The notes under the pieces are model-generated. The model saw only the letters and a list, made by a program, of their open reading frames with translations. It ran no database searches and had not been told where the DNA came from. A stretch of DNA of 11,439 bases, taken from Armatimonadota bacterium (GTDB lineage: Bacteria; Armatimonadota; Zipacnadia; Zipacnadales; FEN-943). The position numbers and the translations under genes were made by a program. Where the stretch lies: positions 1-11,439 of the forward strand of contig JANZZA010000388.1 in NCBI GenBank assembly GCA_026419655.1. The letters run 5' to 3'. Below are positions 1-7,604 of this stretch, piece by piece. Numbering within the stretch: the stretch's first letter is position 1; each line of letters begins with the position of its first letter.

Positions 1-1745
1 CCATCCGGCCTGGAGACCCAGTAGCGCAGGTCTGGCTCGTTGAAGATTTCCCACACGCGTATGCGGTCTTTGTAATGGCCCACGACGGTCTCCGCGTACC
101 TGGCCCAGGCAGCCTTAGGGTCTTCTTCCTTTGCGGCCCAGTCGGGCGCTTGCTCGATCATGCCGAAGATGCGCAGGCCAGCCCGCTCGGCGTATGCCTG
201 CGTAGCTTCGTCGTGCCAGACAAGCCTTCCCTTCTCCGGCTCGACGACGTTCCAGCAGGTGAACATTGGCGGCCAGGTGCGCACCCAGCGCACCCCCACG
301 GCCCGAGCCAGCGCCAGGTGCGCCGGGCCGTACATGAAGTGACCGCCGAAGGCCGACTTTTCGGGGTCGGCTTTGCGCTCGGCCGGCGGCAGAAGGCAGA
401 AGGTGGCCTCATTGCTGAGCAGGCGGCCCTGCCATTTCCAGGAAACGTCAGCCCGATACCAGCCCCTCGCCAGATTGGCGCCAGGGATAGTCTTCTCATG
501 CCGGCCAGCACCAGGCTTCCATGACCCGGCTAGGACTGTCTTGCCCCAGAAATCCGCCACGCGCCAGGAAAAGCCTGTCACGCGAGCCATGGCCGGAACC
601 GAGGCCATCAGGCGTAGCACGGGCTTTTCCGGCTCGCTGTACAGACCGAGAGGGTGCTTCGTGGAGATGATTGCAGCCCTTGGCGGGTCGCCACCGGCGT
701 CTTCGCCGTCCTGGCGCAGTTGAACATCGTCCACCCAGGTCACGACTGGCTCGTCCACAATGATGCGGATGAAACCGTAGGGGCCAAAAGGCATGTAGGG
801 AACGTCAGAGGAGACTTCGAGGCGCTGCTCGTCGGGGCCGACGGTGGCCTCGGTGGTACAGAAGGGCCACATGGCGTGCTGGGCGCCCATGGTATAGACG
901 CCGAAGGTTATTTTCACGGGCCGGGCGGCCCTGACGCGACATGTTGCACGGACAGGCCAGCCCGGCGTCAGCGCCACCACGTCACTTACTGCGGCCATCG
1001 GCTTGCCCGCCGGCGTCATTTTCAGCCGATATTCCTCGCCCGTTTTTTCGACCTCAAAAATCGGCGCCCCGGTGTTGTCCCAGTCCACGGCGCCAAGCCA
1101 GTTGGCCAGACCCAGGTCAAAATCGCCGTTTTGTAGCAAGTTTCCCTCTTGGGGCGGCGGCACACCCTGAGCGGCCTCTTCTGGCGTGAGTTCCTCGACC
1201 ATTGCGTCATCAACCCAGACCGTGCCGAGCTGGGCAAACTTGATAATGAAAAGCGCTGTGGAGTCGTCCACGCCGCTGGTGAAGACATATTCCACTTTCC
1301 GCCAGGTCTCATCGGCCATAAGGCGCTGGTCGTAGTAAGACCACCAGGGCCGGCCAGCCTGACGTATCTGGACGGTGACCTCGATAGGCTCGCTGGCGCG
1401 GAGCCATGCCCGGACCCGATAGATGACGCCCTTGCGGAGAGGCACGGGCTGGGCCGCCCGGAGCTGGGCAGCGCCGTGACCAATCCACGACCGCCGCTGC
1501 GGTGAGATGTAGCCGATGCGATTGATCGTGATTTTCTGGCAGGCCGCGCCCGAGTGAGGATTGGCAGTCTCGCGAGCGTAAACTATGTCGTAATCGCCCC
1601 AGTTGGAGTACGAGTCGGCGACAAACCCTTCGGCCACACCATTAGACGCGAAAGCACCCTCAAAACCGCTGCCGACTACAACCGTGGCGGCACAGCAATT
1701 CACCAGGCTAAGGAGCATAGCCGTGCAGGCAGCGCCGAGACGCAT
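1..1745 (-). CDS. Secreted clan GH-A (GH39-like) glycoside hydrolase with N-terminal binding domains, C-terminus cut by window edge
   Basis: The minus-strand frame is open from the ATG at 1745 to the left edge, giving 581 residues without a stop. Residues 1-20 form a Sec signal peptide (short charged start, LLSLV core, cut near CCAA). Residues about 21-190 and 202-345 are two beta-sandwich, CBM4/9-like domains; each ends in a WVDD motif (second at W337), and the second opens with NLLQNGDFD at N202, typical of that fold. Residues about 370-460 look like an Ig-like linker domain. From F466 (FGGHFMYG) a TIM barrel begins, with VRWVRTW and then VWEIFNEPD. E570 of NEP fits the acid/base glutamate of clan GH-A; the nucleophile lies outside the window. 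GGAAG stands 8 nt before the ATG. A role in extracellular glycan hydrolysis is inferred; the substrate is unknown. GH39, GH10 or GH5-like assignment needs the missing part. Confidence 0.85.
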   Translation of the reverse strand, partial: MRLGAACTAMLLSLVNCCAATVVVGSGFEGAFASNGVAEGFVADSYSNWGDYDIVYARETANPHSGAACQKITINRIGYISPQRRSWIGHGAAQLRAAQPVPLRKGVIYRVRAWLRASEPIEVTVQIRQAGRPWWSYYDQRLMADETWRKVEYVFTSGVDDSTALFIIKFAQLGTVWVDDAMVEELTPEEAAQGVPPPQEGNLLQNGDFDLGLANWLGAVDWDNTGAPIFEVEKTGEEYRLKMTPAGKPMAAVSDVVALTPGWPVRATCRVRAARPVKITFGVYTMGAQHAMWPFCTTEATVGPDEQRLEVSSDVPYMPFGPYGFIRIIVDEPVVTWVDDVQLRQDGEDAGGDPPRAAIISTKHPLGLYSEPEKPVLRLMASVPAMARVTGFSWRVADFWGKTVLAGSWKPGAGRHEKTIPGANLARGWYRADVSWKWQGRLLSNEATFCLLPPAERKADPEKSAFGGHFMYGPAHLALARAVGVRWVRTWPPMFTCWNVVEPEKGRLVWHDEATQAYAERAGLRIFGMIEQAPDWAAKEEDPKAAWARYAETVVGHYKDRIRVWEIFNEPDLRYWVSRPD

Positions 1746-2065
1746 GTTTGTTTCTTCCACAGCAAGCGACGGCGAGCGTTTTTCGCGCATTTTAAGTAGC
1801 CCGGGTGGCCGCGCGTCTCCGCCAGGGAACACGAGCATTTACGGGGAGGGGTGCAGGGGGAACCCCGCTATTTGCCCAAAGGGAGGTGCTCCCTAATAAA
1901 GGGTTTTCTGGGGGGAACCCTTTGAAAAGGGTTTTCCCCCAGACCCCCTTCCCAAACTTTCTCGTGCTGTTTCGACTGCGCGCACTGTCGTTTGCCCACA
2001 GGTGTGCGGGCCGGAGGAATCACTGCCGGCGACCCCAAAGCGGGGCGCGCGTCTTCTGGTTCCCT
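1746..2065. other. Intergenic region between the double beta-sandwich gene and the GH-A hydrolase gene
   Basis: No convincing gene is present in these 320 bases. The region holds repeat copy R1 (1907-1983). Just before R1 is a small perfect hairpin at 1880-1894 (AGGGAG, 3-nt loop, CTCCCT), in a stretch containing CAGGGGGAACCCC that may be a decayed further repeat copy. A TAAAAT box lies about 50 bases before the ATG at 1745 on the minus strand, but no acceptable -35 box stands 16-19 bases from it, so I do not call a promoter. Open frames crossing this region get their residues from the repeat. Confidence 0.6.
1907..1983 (+). repeat. Dispersed palindromic repeat, copy R1
   Basis: This copy reads TCTGGGGGGAACCCTTTG, then AAAAGGGTTTTCCCCC (the two arms of a hairpin), then AGACCCCCTTCCCAAAC, then TTTCTCGTGCTG and TTTCGACTGCGCGC. 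The same order of blocks recurs at 3171-3292 (twice), 6251-6330, 8931-9003 and, decayed, at 10931-10986. The tail after the T-run (CGTGCTG, then YTTCGACYGCGC) is shared with R5, so the unit is about 75 bp. It lies plus-oriented in front of a minus-strand gene, so its T-run is on the wrong side for a terminator of the neighbouring genes. Confidence 0.85.
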
Positions 2066-3151
2066 TTAGGGCACAAATTCGACGTCGCAGACCCAGATGG
2101 TGCCGGTCCCAACGTCAGCGTCGGCGGTGCCGTGAAGGCCGATGACCATATTAGTCAGCCGGTCCAGGTCCAGGCGGTTGTTGGCGTCCCGTGTCCAGCC
2201 GGCCAGCTTGAAGTCCTCAAAGGGCATGGTGACAGTGACCCAATCGTCGCTCGGGGGTGGATAGGGGAAGCCCTCATAGTGGGCGCCGCCCTGTTCCCAT
2301 AAAGTCACCAGCAGGCCGCGGATGCCCGGCGGGAGTGTGGCCTTGTAGGTAAATTGCACGCCCCTGTAGTCGGAAAGATCAGCCGGCGGCAGGGGCACGA
2401 CAGGCAAGGCGTACATATGCCGGCGGCCGGGGAAGGTGAAGTCGAATCTCATACAGGGCTTGCCGCCCGGCCCCTCGTTGGGTGTGGTCAGCTTGGCTTG
2501 AACGGCAGGGTCGCTGGCTACTGTCCACTGGCCCGGGCCATCGCCAGTCACCCGCAGGGGCTTTTGGGGCCGGTATGGCTCGCTGGTGAACCGCGCCTGG
2601 CGCACCTCAAGAGCGCCGCGCGCCGCGCCGTCAAGCGCGACGCCAAGCCACAGGGCTTGGAGAGCGTCCCACTCCAACGCGCCGGAAGCATCCTGGCTGA
2701 AGGCAGTCGGAGTGAGGGTCGTCACGGAAAGGCGCCCTGTGGCTTCCTCGCCCGTTATCATTGACTCCGCGGCCAGCTTGTACCAGGCCTCGCCGCCCTT
2801 CTCCCAGGCCACCAGAGCCAGTTTAGGTGGCTGGCCCGCAGCGAGGTCTAGGCGGTACTTGACCTCGATAGCTTTGGCTGCTGCCGGGTCGCCCCTGAGT
2901 GGCAGGGGGACAGCCAGTGCGAGAAGACGGCGCTCTTCGCCGGGCTTGTCGAAGGTCAGGATGAGGGTGTTGCCCGCGGCCCCGCCCGGCCCTTCAAGCT
3001 TGGTCGTGACGCCACCAGACACGGCCAGCCGCAGTCCTTCCAGGCCCGATGCGCCGCCTCCAAGAGGGAAGTTGCCGCCCTGGGCCAGGACCGTCCCCGA
3101 GAGCGCCGCGCAGACCCATAGGGCCGTCATGGTACCCACCGCCTTCCGCAT
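2066..3151 (-). CDS. Secreted protein of two duplicated beta-sandwich (carbohydrate-binding-like) domains
   Basis: With the ATG at 3151 the protein has 361 residues. It starts with a clear Sec signal peptide (MRKAVG, then TALWVCAALSGTVLA, cut before QGG at residue 24). The rest consists of two related halves, about 30-190 and 195-361. Matching landmarks are EGPGG at 53-57 and 226-230; LAVPLPL and LPVVPLPP; EVKY near 96-99 and FTYK near 267-270; and WEKGG at 116-120 and WEQGG at 285-289. The pattern is that of all-beta jelly-roll domains such as CBM11/CIA30-like modules; no catalytic motif is visible. A role in binding glycans or assisting the neighbouring hydrolases is inferred. The start is uncertain: the frame stays open to an ATG at 3325 that has a much better ribosome-binding site, but those 58 extra residues are largely repeat-encoded and would bury the signal peptide. 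Confidence 0.75.
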   Translation of the reverse strand: MRKAVGTMTALWVCAALSGTVLAQGGNFPLGGGASGLEGLRLAVSGGVTTKLEGPGGAAGNTLILTFDKPGEERRLLALAVPLPLRGDPAAAKAIEVKYRLDLAAGQPPKLALVAWEKGGEAWYKLAAESMITGEEATGRLSVTTLTPTAFSQDASGALEWDALQALWLGVALDGAARGALEVRQARFTSEPYRPQKPLRVTGDGPGQWTVASDPAVQAKLTTPNEGPGGKPCMRFDFTFPGRRHMYALPVVPLPPADLSDYRGVQFTYKATLPPGIRGLLVTLWEQGGAHYEGFPYPPPSDDWVTVTMPFEDFKLAGWTRDANNRLDLDRLTNMVIGLHGTADADVGTGTIWVCDVEFVP

Positions 3152-3170
3152 TGCTCGCAGCGGAGACAGG

Positions 3171-3229
3171 GTGAAAAACTTTCCGACCAGGGTATGGGGG
3201 AAAACCCCTTTCAAAGGGTTTCCCCCAGC
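3171..3229 (-). repeat. Dispersed palindromic repeat, copy R2 (tandem with R3)
   Basis: Read on the minus strand it is CTGGGGGAAACCCTTTG, then AAAGGGGTTTTCCCCCAT, then a diverged middle and AAGTTTTTCAC. It directly follows R3 in the same orientation with a 63-nt period and ends about 20 bases before the ATG at 3151. The middle and tail blocks differ most from the consensus. Confidence 0.8.
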
Positions 3230-3230
3230 A

Positions 3231-3292
3231 CAGCGTAAAAAGTCTGGGAAGGGGGTCTGAGGGAGAACCCTTTTCAAAGGGTTTCCCCCAGA
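3231..3292 (-). repeat. Dispersed palindromic repeat, copy R3 (tandem with R2)
   Basis: On the minus strand it reads TCTGGGGGAAACCCTTTG, AAAAGGGTTCTCCCTCAG, ACCCCCTTCCCAGACTTTTT, then ACGCTG. The two arms form a long hairpin, and a T-run follows some 20 bases later. It is only 30 bases inside the alternative start at 3325. Confidence 0.85.
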
Positions 3293-3322
3293 AAGGTTAC
3301 CGGCCCGAATAGGCCATTGCTT

Positions 3323-3339
3323 CATTTATCTCGCCTCCC
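3323..3339 (-). promoter_or_regulatory. Strong ribosome-binding site and ATG upstream of tandem repeats
   Basis: On the minus strand GGGAGG (3339-3334) is followed by an 8-nt spacer and ATG (3325-3323), a near-ideal initiation site. The frame then runs MKQWPIRAGN, enters repeats R3 and R2 and joins, without a stop, the signal peptide starting at 3151. By contrast the ATG at 3151 has no recognisable Shine-Dalgarno sequence. Either this is the real start of an extended protein, a leader peptide, or the original start left stranded by repeat insertion. Confidence 0.6.
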
Positions 3340-3408
3340 GTTTACAGTACGCTGCTTTGTGGCGCGGTGATTATTTTGCGCCCATTGGCGCTGCCGGGGC
3401 GCCACTGG

Positions 3409-6135
3409 CTATTCCTCAAGAGTGAGGCGCAAATTATCCAGATAGAAAACGGTTTGTTCTTTCGCCATGCTGCTCCACCCCAGCCAGGTAAGGACGTGGA
3501 ATTCCGGGTCGCCGAGCCTGAGATTTTCAAAGGCGCTTTCGCCCTGGCCCGGCACGGTGACCTTGAGCGTCCAGGTGCCATCGAGTAGGGCCCCGACGCC
3601 AAAGCGCACTTCGAAGTGTATCCACTGGTCGGTAGGCAAAACCATCATGGGCTGGTCCCAGATTACAAGCTGGCCGCCGCGCACCCAGAAGCTGTGCCCA
3701 ACGCGATAGGGCTGGCTGCGCCAGTCTCGCCCTTCACAGTACATCTCCACACCCTCGCCCACGCGCATGTCAAAGGACAAAGTCACGACGCCGTCCTGGT
3801 AGTTTGGCGAGTAGACCAGATGAGGATTAAAGAGGTGCGCGAGGCCAGGCGCGTCCATTATCTTGAGGCTCTGCTTACCCGTTGCAGCCACTTCGTCGGT
3901 GACCGCAATCAGGTCGCCCTTGCCTTCGACGTTTACTTGAGCATCGGCCGGTGGCGCGCCGACGGGTCTGTCCTCAAAGCCGTCGTCCAAAGTCAGAGGC
4001 AGCTCCGGTGGTGGTGGCGCAAATTCTACCGGCGGATAATCCACCTCTCGCGCAAGCTTTATCCACTCCGGGTCCCCATACACGCCTGCCTGCGCGTAGT
4101 CGAAGGGCTTGAAGCCAATCTGGAAGGCAGGCGAGTCGGGCTGGAGGCGGAAGTCGAAGTTGTCAGGGTCTACGAATTTCGGGTCGGCGACGATGGAGCC
4201 TTCGTCTTGCCCGCTGGCCTGCCGCTCCTCAAGCGTCATTCCCTCAAAATCCACGGGCTGGCCGGAAGCGTCGTAGTAGAGGTTATTGCGGAAGACCACG
4301 TTCTTGTCCCTTATGGTGCCGGCGGTGACGAGTTTCCCGCCCTTCCAGTAGACGATGTTGCGCTCATAGATGAAGGAGATGTGGTCTTCGACGCGGGAGC
4401 GCTGTATCTGGCCGTCCATGCTGAAGCAGAAAATATTGTTGCGCACGATGTTCTCCCGGCCGTAGTGCTGATGGTACGTACCCGTTTTGACGTTGTAGAC
4501 GAGGTTGTTCTCCATGAGGATGTATGAGCTCCCCTCGTCATTGTAAAGGCCCCAGCCGCCGCGGCCGTAGCGGTCATAAGAATACACGTCGTGGATGACG
4601 TTGCCCGACAGAGTAGTGCCTTCGGATGGGCCGAGGGTATAGATGCCGCCCATGTCGCTGAGCACGCCCCAGCCGATATGATGCAGGTGGTTATAGTTAA
4701 TGCGGTTGTTCTTGGCCAGGCTTTCGTAGTAACCCCATTGCCAGCCGACGGAGATGGCGGTGTAGAAAAAGTCGGAGATGTCGTTGTGGGTGACCTGGTT
4801 ATCGCCGCTGTGGCCAATCCAGACGCCATGGGCGCCGTGGTGCATGCGGCCGCCGGAGCGGATGATGTTGTTGTCTACGATGATGCGGCCGGTGCGGTCG
4901 GCGAGGTCGGCGGCGATATAGCCCTCTCCGATACGGACGCCTCCAGCGCCGAGGTCGTGCATATAGCAGCGCTGGACGCGGCAGTCCTGGCAGCCACGGC
5001 GGAACCAGATGGCATAGTGGCCGATATGGGCGATCTCGCAGTCTTCGATGGCAATCTGCTCGGCGCCGTCGGCCATGATGACGGCCGGGATGCTGGACTC
5101 AGCCTGGCCGTCGCTATGACCTTCGGGCGGCAAGACCCACTGGCTATGGCGGAAAGAAAGACCGCGAAAGGTGATGTGCTGTACGGGCAAACCAAGGCGC
5201 GGCTCGCCCTGGAAGTAAACAAAGGCTTCCGTTACGGGCGCGATGACCTCGGCCGTGGTCATATCCTCGCCAGGCAGGGGAAGGTAAGAAAGCGTGCCGT
5301 CGCGGGATAGGCACCACTCGCCCGGCTGGTCGAGAGCCGCCCGCAGATTTTCAATGTGATAGCGCTGCGGCCCGCCCCACCACATGATAGGCCAGGCAGC
5401 ATTGCTTTTCAGCACAACTGTGTTGGTCTGCGGGTCGAAGGCCTCAATCCAGTGGCGTCCGGTTTCCCATGAGTGATACAGGACGATTGCCGCATCGGTG
5501 GTCAGGTCGGGCCAGGGCTGAAGGTCGCCGGGCCGGGCGATGAAGGCGCGATTGGCGGTGTGAAGAAGCTGGCCCGTAGCCGGGTCGCGAGTGTATTCCT
5601 TTTTGCGGGCCGTATAGAAGTAGAACTTGTTGGGCATGCGGGCGCGGACGGCACGCCGGCCGTTGACCCAGAGCTGCTCGAAGTACCATTTTCCCTCAGC
5701 CACTTGCGGAATTTTGACCGTCCAGACGCCATCTTCGCCGCGCTGGAAGCCTGTGATTTTCCGCCCGCCGGTGAAAACGGGGCGCGCGCCTGGGGCGGCC
5801 TCGTAGGTCACCGGGCAATCGGCAGTACCGCTATCCTGAGGCGTGAACAGAACCGGCGCGTCCAGGAAATAAGTGCCGTCGGCTATGACCACGCGCACCG
5901 GCTCGGTCAGCGGGCCAGCGGCCTTCAGCCGCCGGATAGCGTCGCGGGCGCCGCTAAGCGAAGCCAGGGGGCCGTCTGTGCCATCTGCCTTGGGGCGCTC
6001 TATCCTCCCCGACCATTCATCCCGGCCGTCCGGGGAAACGTAAAGCGTCAGTGCGCTGGCCTTTTGGCATCCCATGACTGCCATCGCTCCCAGCAACAGG
6101 ATGTAGAGCCATCCGGCTAGTTGCCGTCGTCTCAT
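3409..6135 (-). CDS. Right-handed parallel beta-helix lipoprotein, GH141-like glycoside hydrolase candidate
   Basis: The 908-residue protein begins with a lipoprotein signal (MRRRQLAG, hydrophobic core, then VMGC with Cys23). AAGGAGG lies 13 nt upstream of the ATG at 6135. An in-frame ATG at 6213 is rejected because it falls inside the promoter and palindrome. Residues about 30-110 carry the LYVSPDGRDEWSG and ARDAIRRLK block with GTYFL, typical of large secreted beta-helix enzymes. Residues about 319-620 are the parallel beta-helix, rich in N-x-I turns. SDMGGIYTLG (Asp494), GLYNDEGSS (Asp533) and HQHYGREN resemble GH141 proteins, known members of which are an alpha-L-fucosidase and a xylanase. 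Residues about 714-908 form a concanavalin-like beta-sandwich ending in FYLDNLRL. Expected on the cell surface or periplasmic side, acting on plant or algal glycans. GH141 assignment is from motif memory; beta-helix fold is secure. Confidence 0.85.
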   Translation of the reverse strand: MRRRQLAGWLYILLLGAMAVMGCQKASALTLYVSPDGRDEWSGRIERPKADGTDGPLASLSGARDAIRRLKAAGPLTEPVRVVIADGTYFLDAPVLFTPQDSGTADCPVTYEAAPGARPVFTGGRKITGFQRGEDGVWTVKIPQVAEGKWYFEQLWVNGRRAVRARMPNKFYFYTARKKEYTRDPATGQLLHTANRAFIARPGDLQPWPDLTTDAAIVLYHSWETGRHWIEAFDPQTNTVVLKSNAAWPIMWWGGPQRYHIENLRAALDQPGEWCLSRDGTLSYLPLPGEDMTTAEVIAPVTEAFVYFQGEPRLGLPVQHITFRGLSFRHSQWVLPPEGHSDGQAESSIPAVIMADGAEQIAIEDCEIAHIGHYAIWFRRGCQDCRVQRCYMHDLGAGGVRIGEGYIAADLADRTGRIIVDNNIIRSGGRMHHGAHGVWIGHSGDNQVTHNDISDFFYTAISVGWQWGYYESLAKNNRINYNHLHHIGWGVLSDMGGIYTLGPSEGTTLSGNVIHDVYSYDRYGRGGWGLYNDEGSSYILMENNLVYNVKTGTYHQHYGRENIVRNNIFCFSMDGQIQRSRVEDHISFIYERNIVYWKGGKLVTAGTIRDKNVVFRNNLYYDASGQPVDFEGMTLEERQASGQDEGSIVADPKFVDPDNFDFRLQPDSPAFQIGFKPFDYAQAGVYGDPEWIKLAREVDYPPVEFAPPPPELPLTLDDGFEDRPVGAPPADAQVNVEGKGDLIAVTDEVAATGKQSLKIMDAPGLAHLFNPHLVYSPNYQDGVVTLSFDMRVGEGVEMYCEGRDWRSQPYRVGHSFWVRGGQLVIWDQPMMVLPTDQWIHFEVRFGVGALLDGTWTLKVTVPGQGESAFENLRLGDPEFHVLTWLGWSSMAKEQTVFYLDNLRLTLEE

Positions 6136-6191
6136 GTTGTGCTCAGATCCTCCTTGCAACGTCGTCGTGCGATTCAAGATGCGCGTCGGCG

Positions 6192-6220
6192 CATATAGTG
6201 CCACTATAGCCATTTTTCAA
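6192..6220 (-). promoter_or_regulatory. Sigma-70-like promoter of the beta-helix gene
   Basis: On the minus strand TTGAAA (6220-6215, five of six to the -35 consensus) is followed by exactly 17 bases and TATATG (6197-6192, four of six to the -10 consensus). Transcription would start near 6185, leaving a leader of about 50 bases before the ATG at 6135. The box composition stands out as AT-rich within GC-rich surroundings. Confidence 0.5.
6194..6208. promoter_or_regulatory. Candidate operator: 15-bp perfect palindrome over the promoter
   Basis: TATAGTG, one central base, CACTATA. GC on both flanks continues the symmetry if one base is skipped. It lies inside the spacer and -10 box of the promoter at 6192-6220, the classical position for a repressor operator. 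No regulator gene is in the window, so the binding protein is unknown. A 7+7 palindrome alone is expected about once by chance in a window of this size; its position is the argument. Confidence 0.4.
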
Positions 6221-6250
6221 CGGAACCCAGCAACGGCCCTGTCGGACTTC

Positions 6251-6330
6251 TCTGGGGCAAACCCTTTGAAAAGGGTTCTCCCCTAGGCCCCCTTCTCAAA
6301 CTTTTTCGTGCCGCTTTTACCAGCCGCGCC
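6251..6330 (+). repeat. Dispersed palindromic repeat, copy R4
   Basis: It reads TCTGGGGCAAACCCTTTG, AAAAGGGTTCTCCCCTAG, GCCCCCTTCTCAAAC, TTTTTCGTGCCG, and a diverged CTTTTACCAGCCGCGCC tail. Orientation is plus, opposite to both flanking genes, as for R1. Confidence 0.8.
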
Positions 6331-6465
6331 GTTTTCTGAAGTGACTGCACACAGGGCCCTCCCACGGGCACCGGCCGCGATGCCTGAAGGCTCAAGTTCT
6401 TGGTGCCATATGTGTCTTGCCGCCTGCCGTCCAGCACAGAGTGCCTACACGAAATACCGGCCCGG

Positions 6466-7530
6466 CTAAAGCCAGCGTTTTTTACGGAAGTAATAAAGCA
6501 TCCACATGGCAGCCGTCACCATCACCGCCCAGACCATCGGATAGCCCCAGGGCCACTCAAGCTCCGGCATGTAGCGAAAGTTCATCCCGTAAATGCCGAC
6601 GATGAAGGTGAGCGGGATAAAGACGGTGGCGATGATGGTGAGGAATTTCATTATCTCGTTGAGGCGGTTGCTGACGCTAGAGAGATAGATGTCGAGCATG
6701 GTAGACAGGACTTCGCGGAAGGTTTCGGTGGTCTCGATTATTTCGACGGTGTGGTCGTAAACGTCGCGCAGATATATGGTGGTGGGAGCCTGGACCAGGG
6801 AAGATTCTCCGCGCACTAAGGCGTTAAGCACAGCCCGCAGAGGCCAGACGGACTTGCGGACGAGGGCCGTATCGCCGCGGAGCCGATGAATGGCCCGCAG
6901 GCTTTCCGGGTCCGGCTTGTGGGCAAGCTCATCTTCGAGAGCCTCGATGCGCTCGCCAAGCTCTTCAAGCGTCACGAAATACCTGTCCACCAGGGTGTCA
7001 AGGAGAGCGTAAGCAAGATAATCTGCGCCACGGGCACGCAGGTGGCCACGGTCGGCACGGAGCCTTTCCCGAACAGGCCCAAAGGCGTCAACGCAACCTT
7101 CCTGGAAAGTCACAACCAGATTGGCGAAAACAATAATGCTTACCTGGTCGGAGAGAAGCTCGCTGTCGCCGTCGGGGTAATAGAACGTATCCACGACTAG
7201 GAAGAAATGGTCGGCAAAAACGTCGAGCTTTGTGCGCTCGCCGGTGTCCAGGACATCTTCGGCCACAAGCGGATGAAGACCAAGGCTGTCGCAGAGGGCC
7301 TGGACGGCACCCGCATCGGCCAGGCCCTGGACATCAATCCAGCGGATTTTGCCGTTCTCTGGGGTGCCGAGGCCCTCGATGCGCTCAACCTCCCACTCAC
7401 CAAACTCTTCCGCGTTGTACTCGACAACAGATACCCGTGTGGGCCGAGGACGGGACGGCGGGCAGACCTCGGCTGCCGGAGGGTGCTCCGCTTCGCTGGG
7501 TGCACGTCTACGCTTCAGAAGCCTGAGCAT
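6466..7530 (-). CDS. corA: CorA-family magnesium/divalent cation transporter
   Basis: The 354-residue protein (MLRLLKRRR start) has the full CorA layout: a soluble N-terminal alpha/beta domain (about 30-150), long helices with heptad character (about 150-290, including YFVTLEELGERIEALEDEL), and two C-terminal membrane segments (about 293-313 and 330-348). The signature GMN is at 315-317 (VGIYGMNF), followed by a short acidic periplasmic loop (MPELEW) and a basic end, KKRWL. CorA forms a pentameric inner-membrane channel for Mg2+ (also Co2+, Ni2+). Length is normal for the family. The frame is open up to 7785, but the extra 85 residues come from intergenic sequence including a MITE-like repeat, so I use the ATG at 7530; its ribosome-binding site is weak. 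No Mg2+-sensing leader is recognised upstream. Confidence 0.93.
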   Translation of the reverse strand: MLRLLKRRRAPSEAEHPPAAEVCPPSRPRPTRVSVVEYNAEEFGEWEVERIEGLGTPENGKIRWIDVQGLADAGAVQALCDSLGLHPLVAEDVLDTGERTKLDVFADHFFLVVDTFYYPDGDSELLSDQVSIIVFANLVVTFQEGCVDAFGPVRERLRADRGHLRARGADYLAYALLDTLVDRYFVTLEELGERIEALEDELAHKPDPESLRAIHRLRGDTALVRKSVWPLRAVLNALVRGESSLVQAPTTIYLRDVYDHTVEIIETTETFREVLSTMLDIYLSSVSNRLNEIMKFLTIIATVFIPLTFIVGIYGMNFRYMPELEWPWGYPMVWAVMVTAAMWMLYYFRKKRWL

Positions 7531-7604
7531 TTTGCCACGTCCGGCCCTTGCGTAAGTTAGAGGGCCGCAAAAAGTGCTATTCCTTGGCTTCGCTACTTTT
7601 CCTT

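Larger units (their letters stand above)
6136..6465. other. Intergenic region between corA and the beta-helix gene
   Basis: These 330 bases contain no gene. From the corA side they hold about 130 bases with nothing recognisable, repeat copy R4 (6251-6330), a promoter with overlapping palindrome (6192-6220), and the AAGGAGG ribosome-binding site (6149-6155) of the beta-helix gene. No intrinsic terminator with a proper U-run was found directly after corA. Confidence 0.65.

Noticed and set aside
1805..2302. 165-codon plus-strand open frame
   Set aside because: It runs through repeat R1 and the antisense of the neighbouring gene; residues such as GGNPLK are repeat-encoded.
3386..3404. Hairpin TGGCGC-7 nt-GCGCCA just after the beta-helix gene as an intrinsic terminator
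   Set aside because: Only six stem pairs and no U-run on the minus strand; may be chance in GC-rich DNA.
3616..5310. Long plus-strand open frames opposite the beta-helix gene
   Set aside because: They are antisense shadows of a GC-rich gene; low-complexity translations rich in V, A, D and G without motifs.
6136..6213. Extended start of the beta-helix gene at 6213
   Set aside because: It would read through the promoter, palindrome and AAGGAGG site and place 26 residues before an intact lipoprotein signal.
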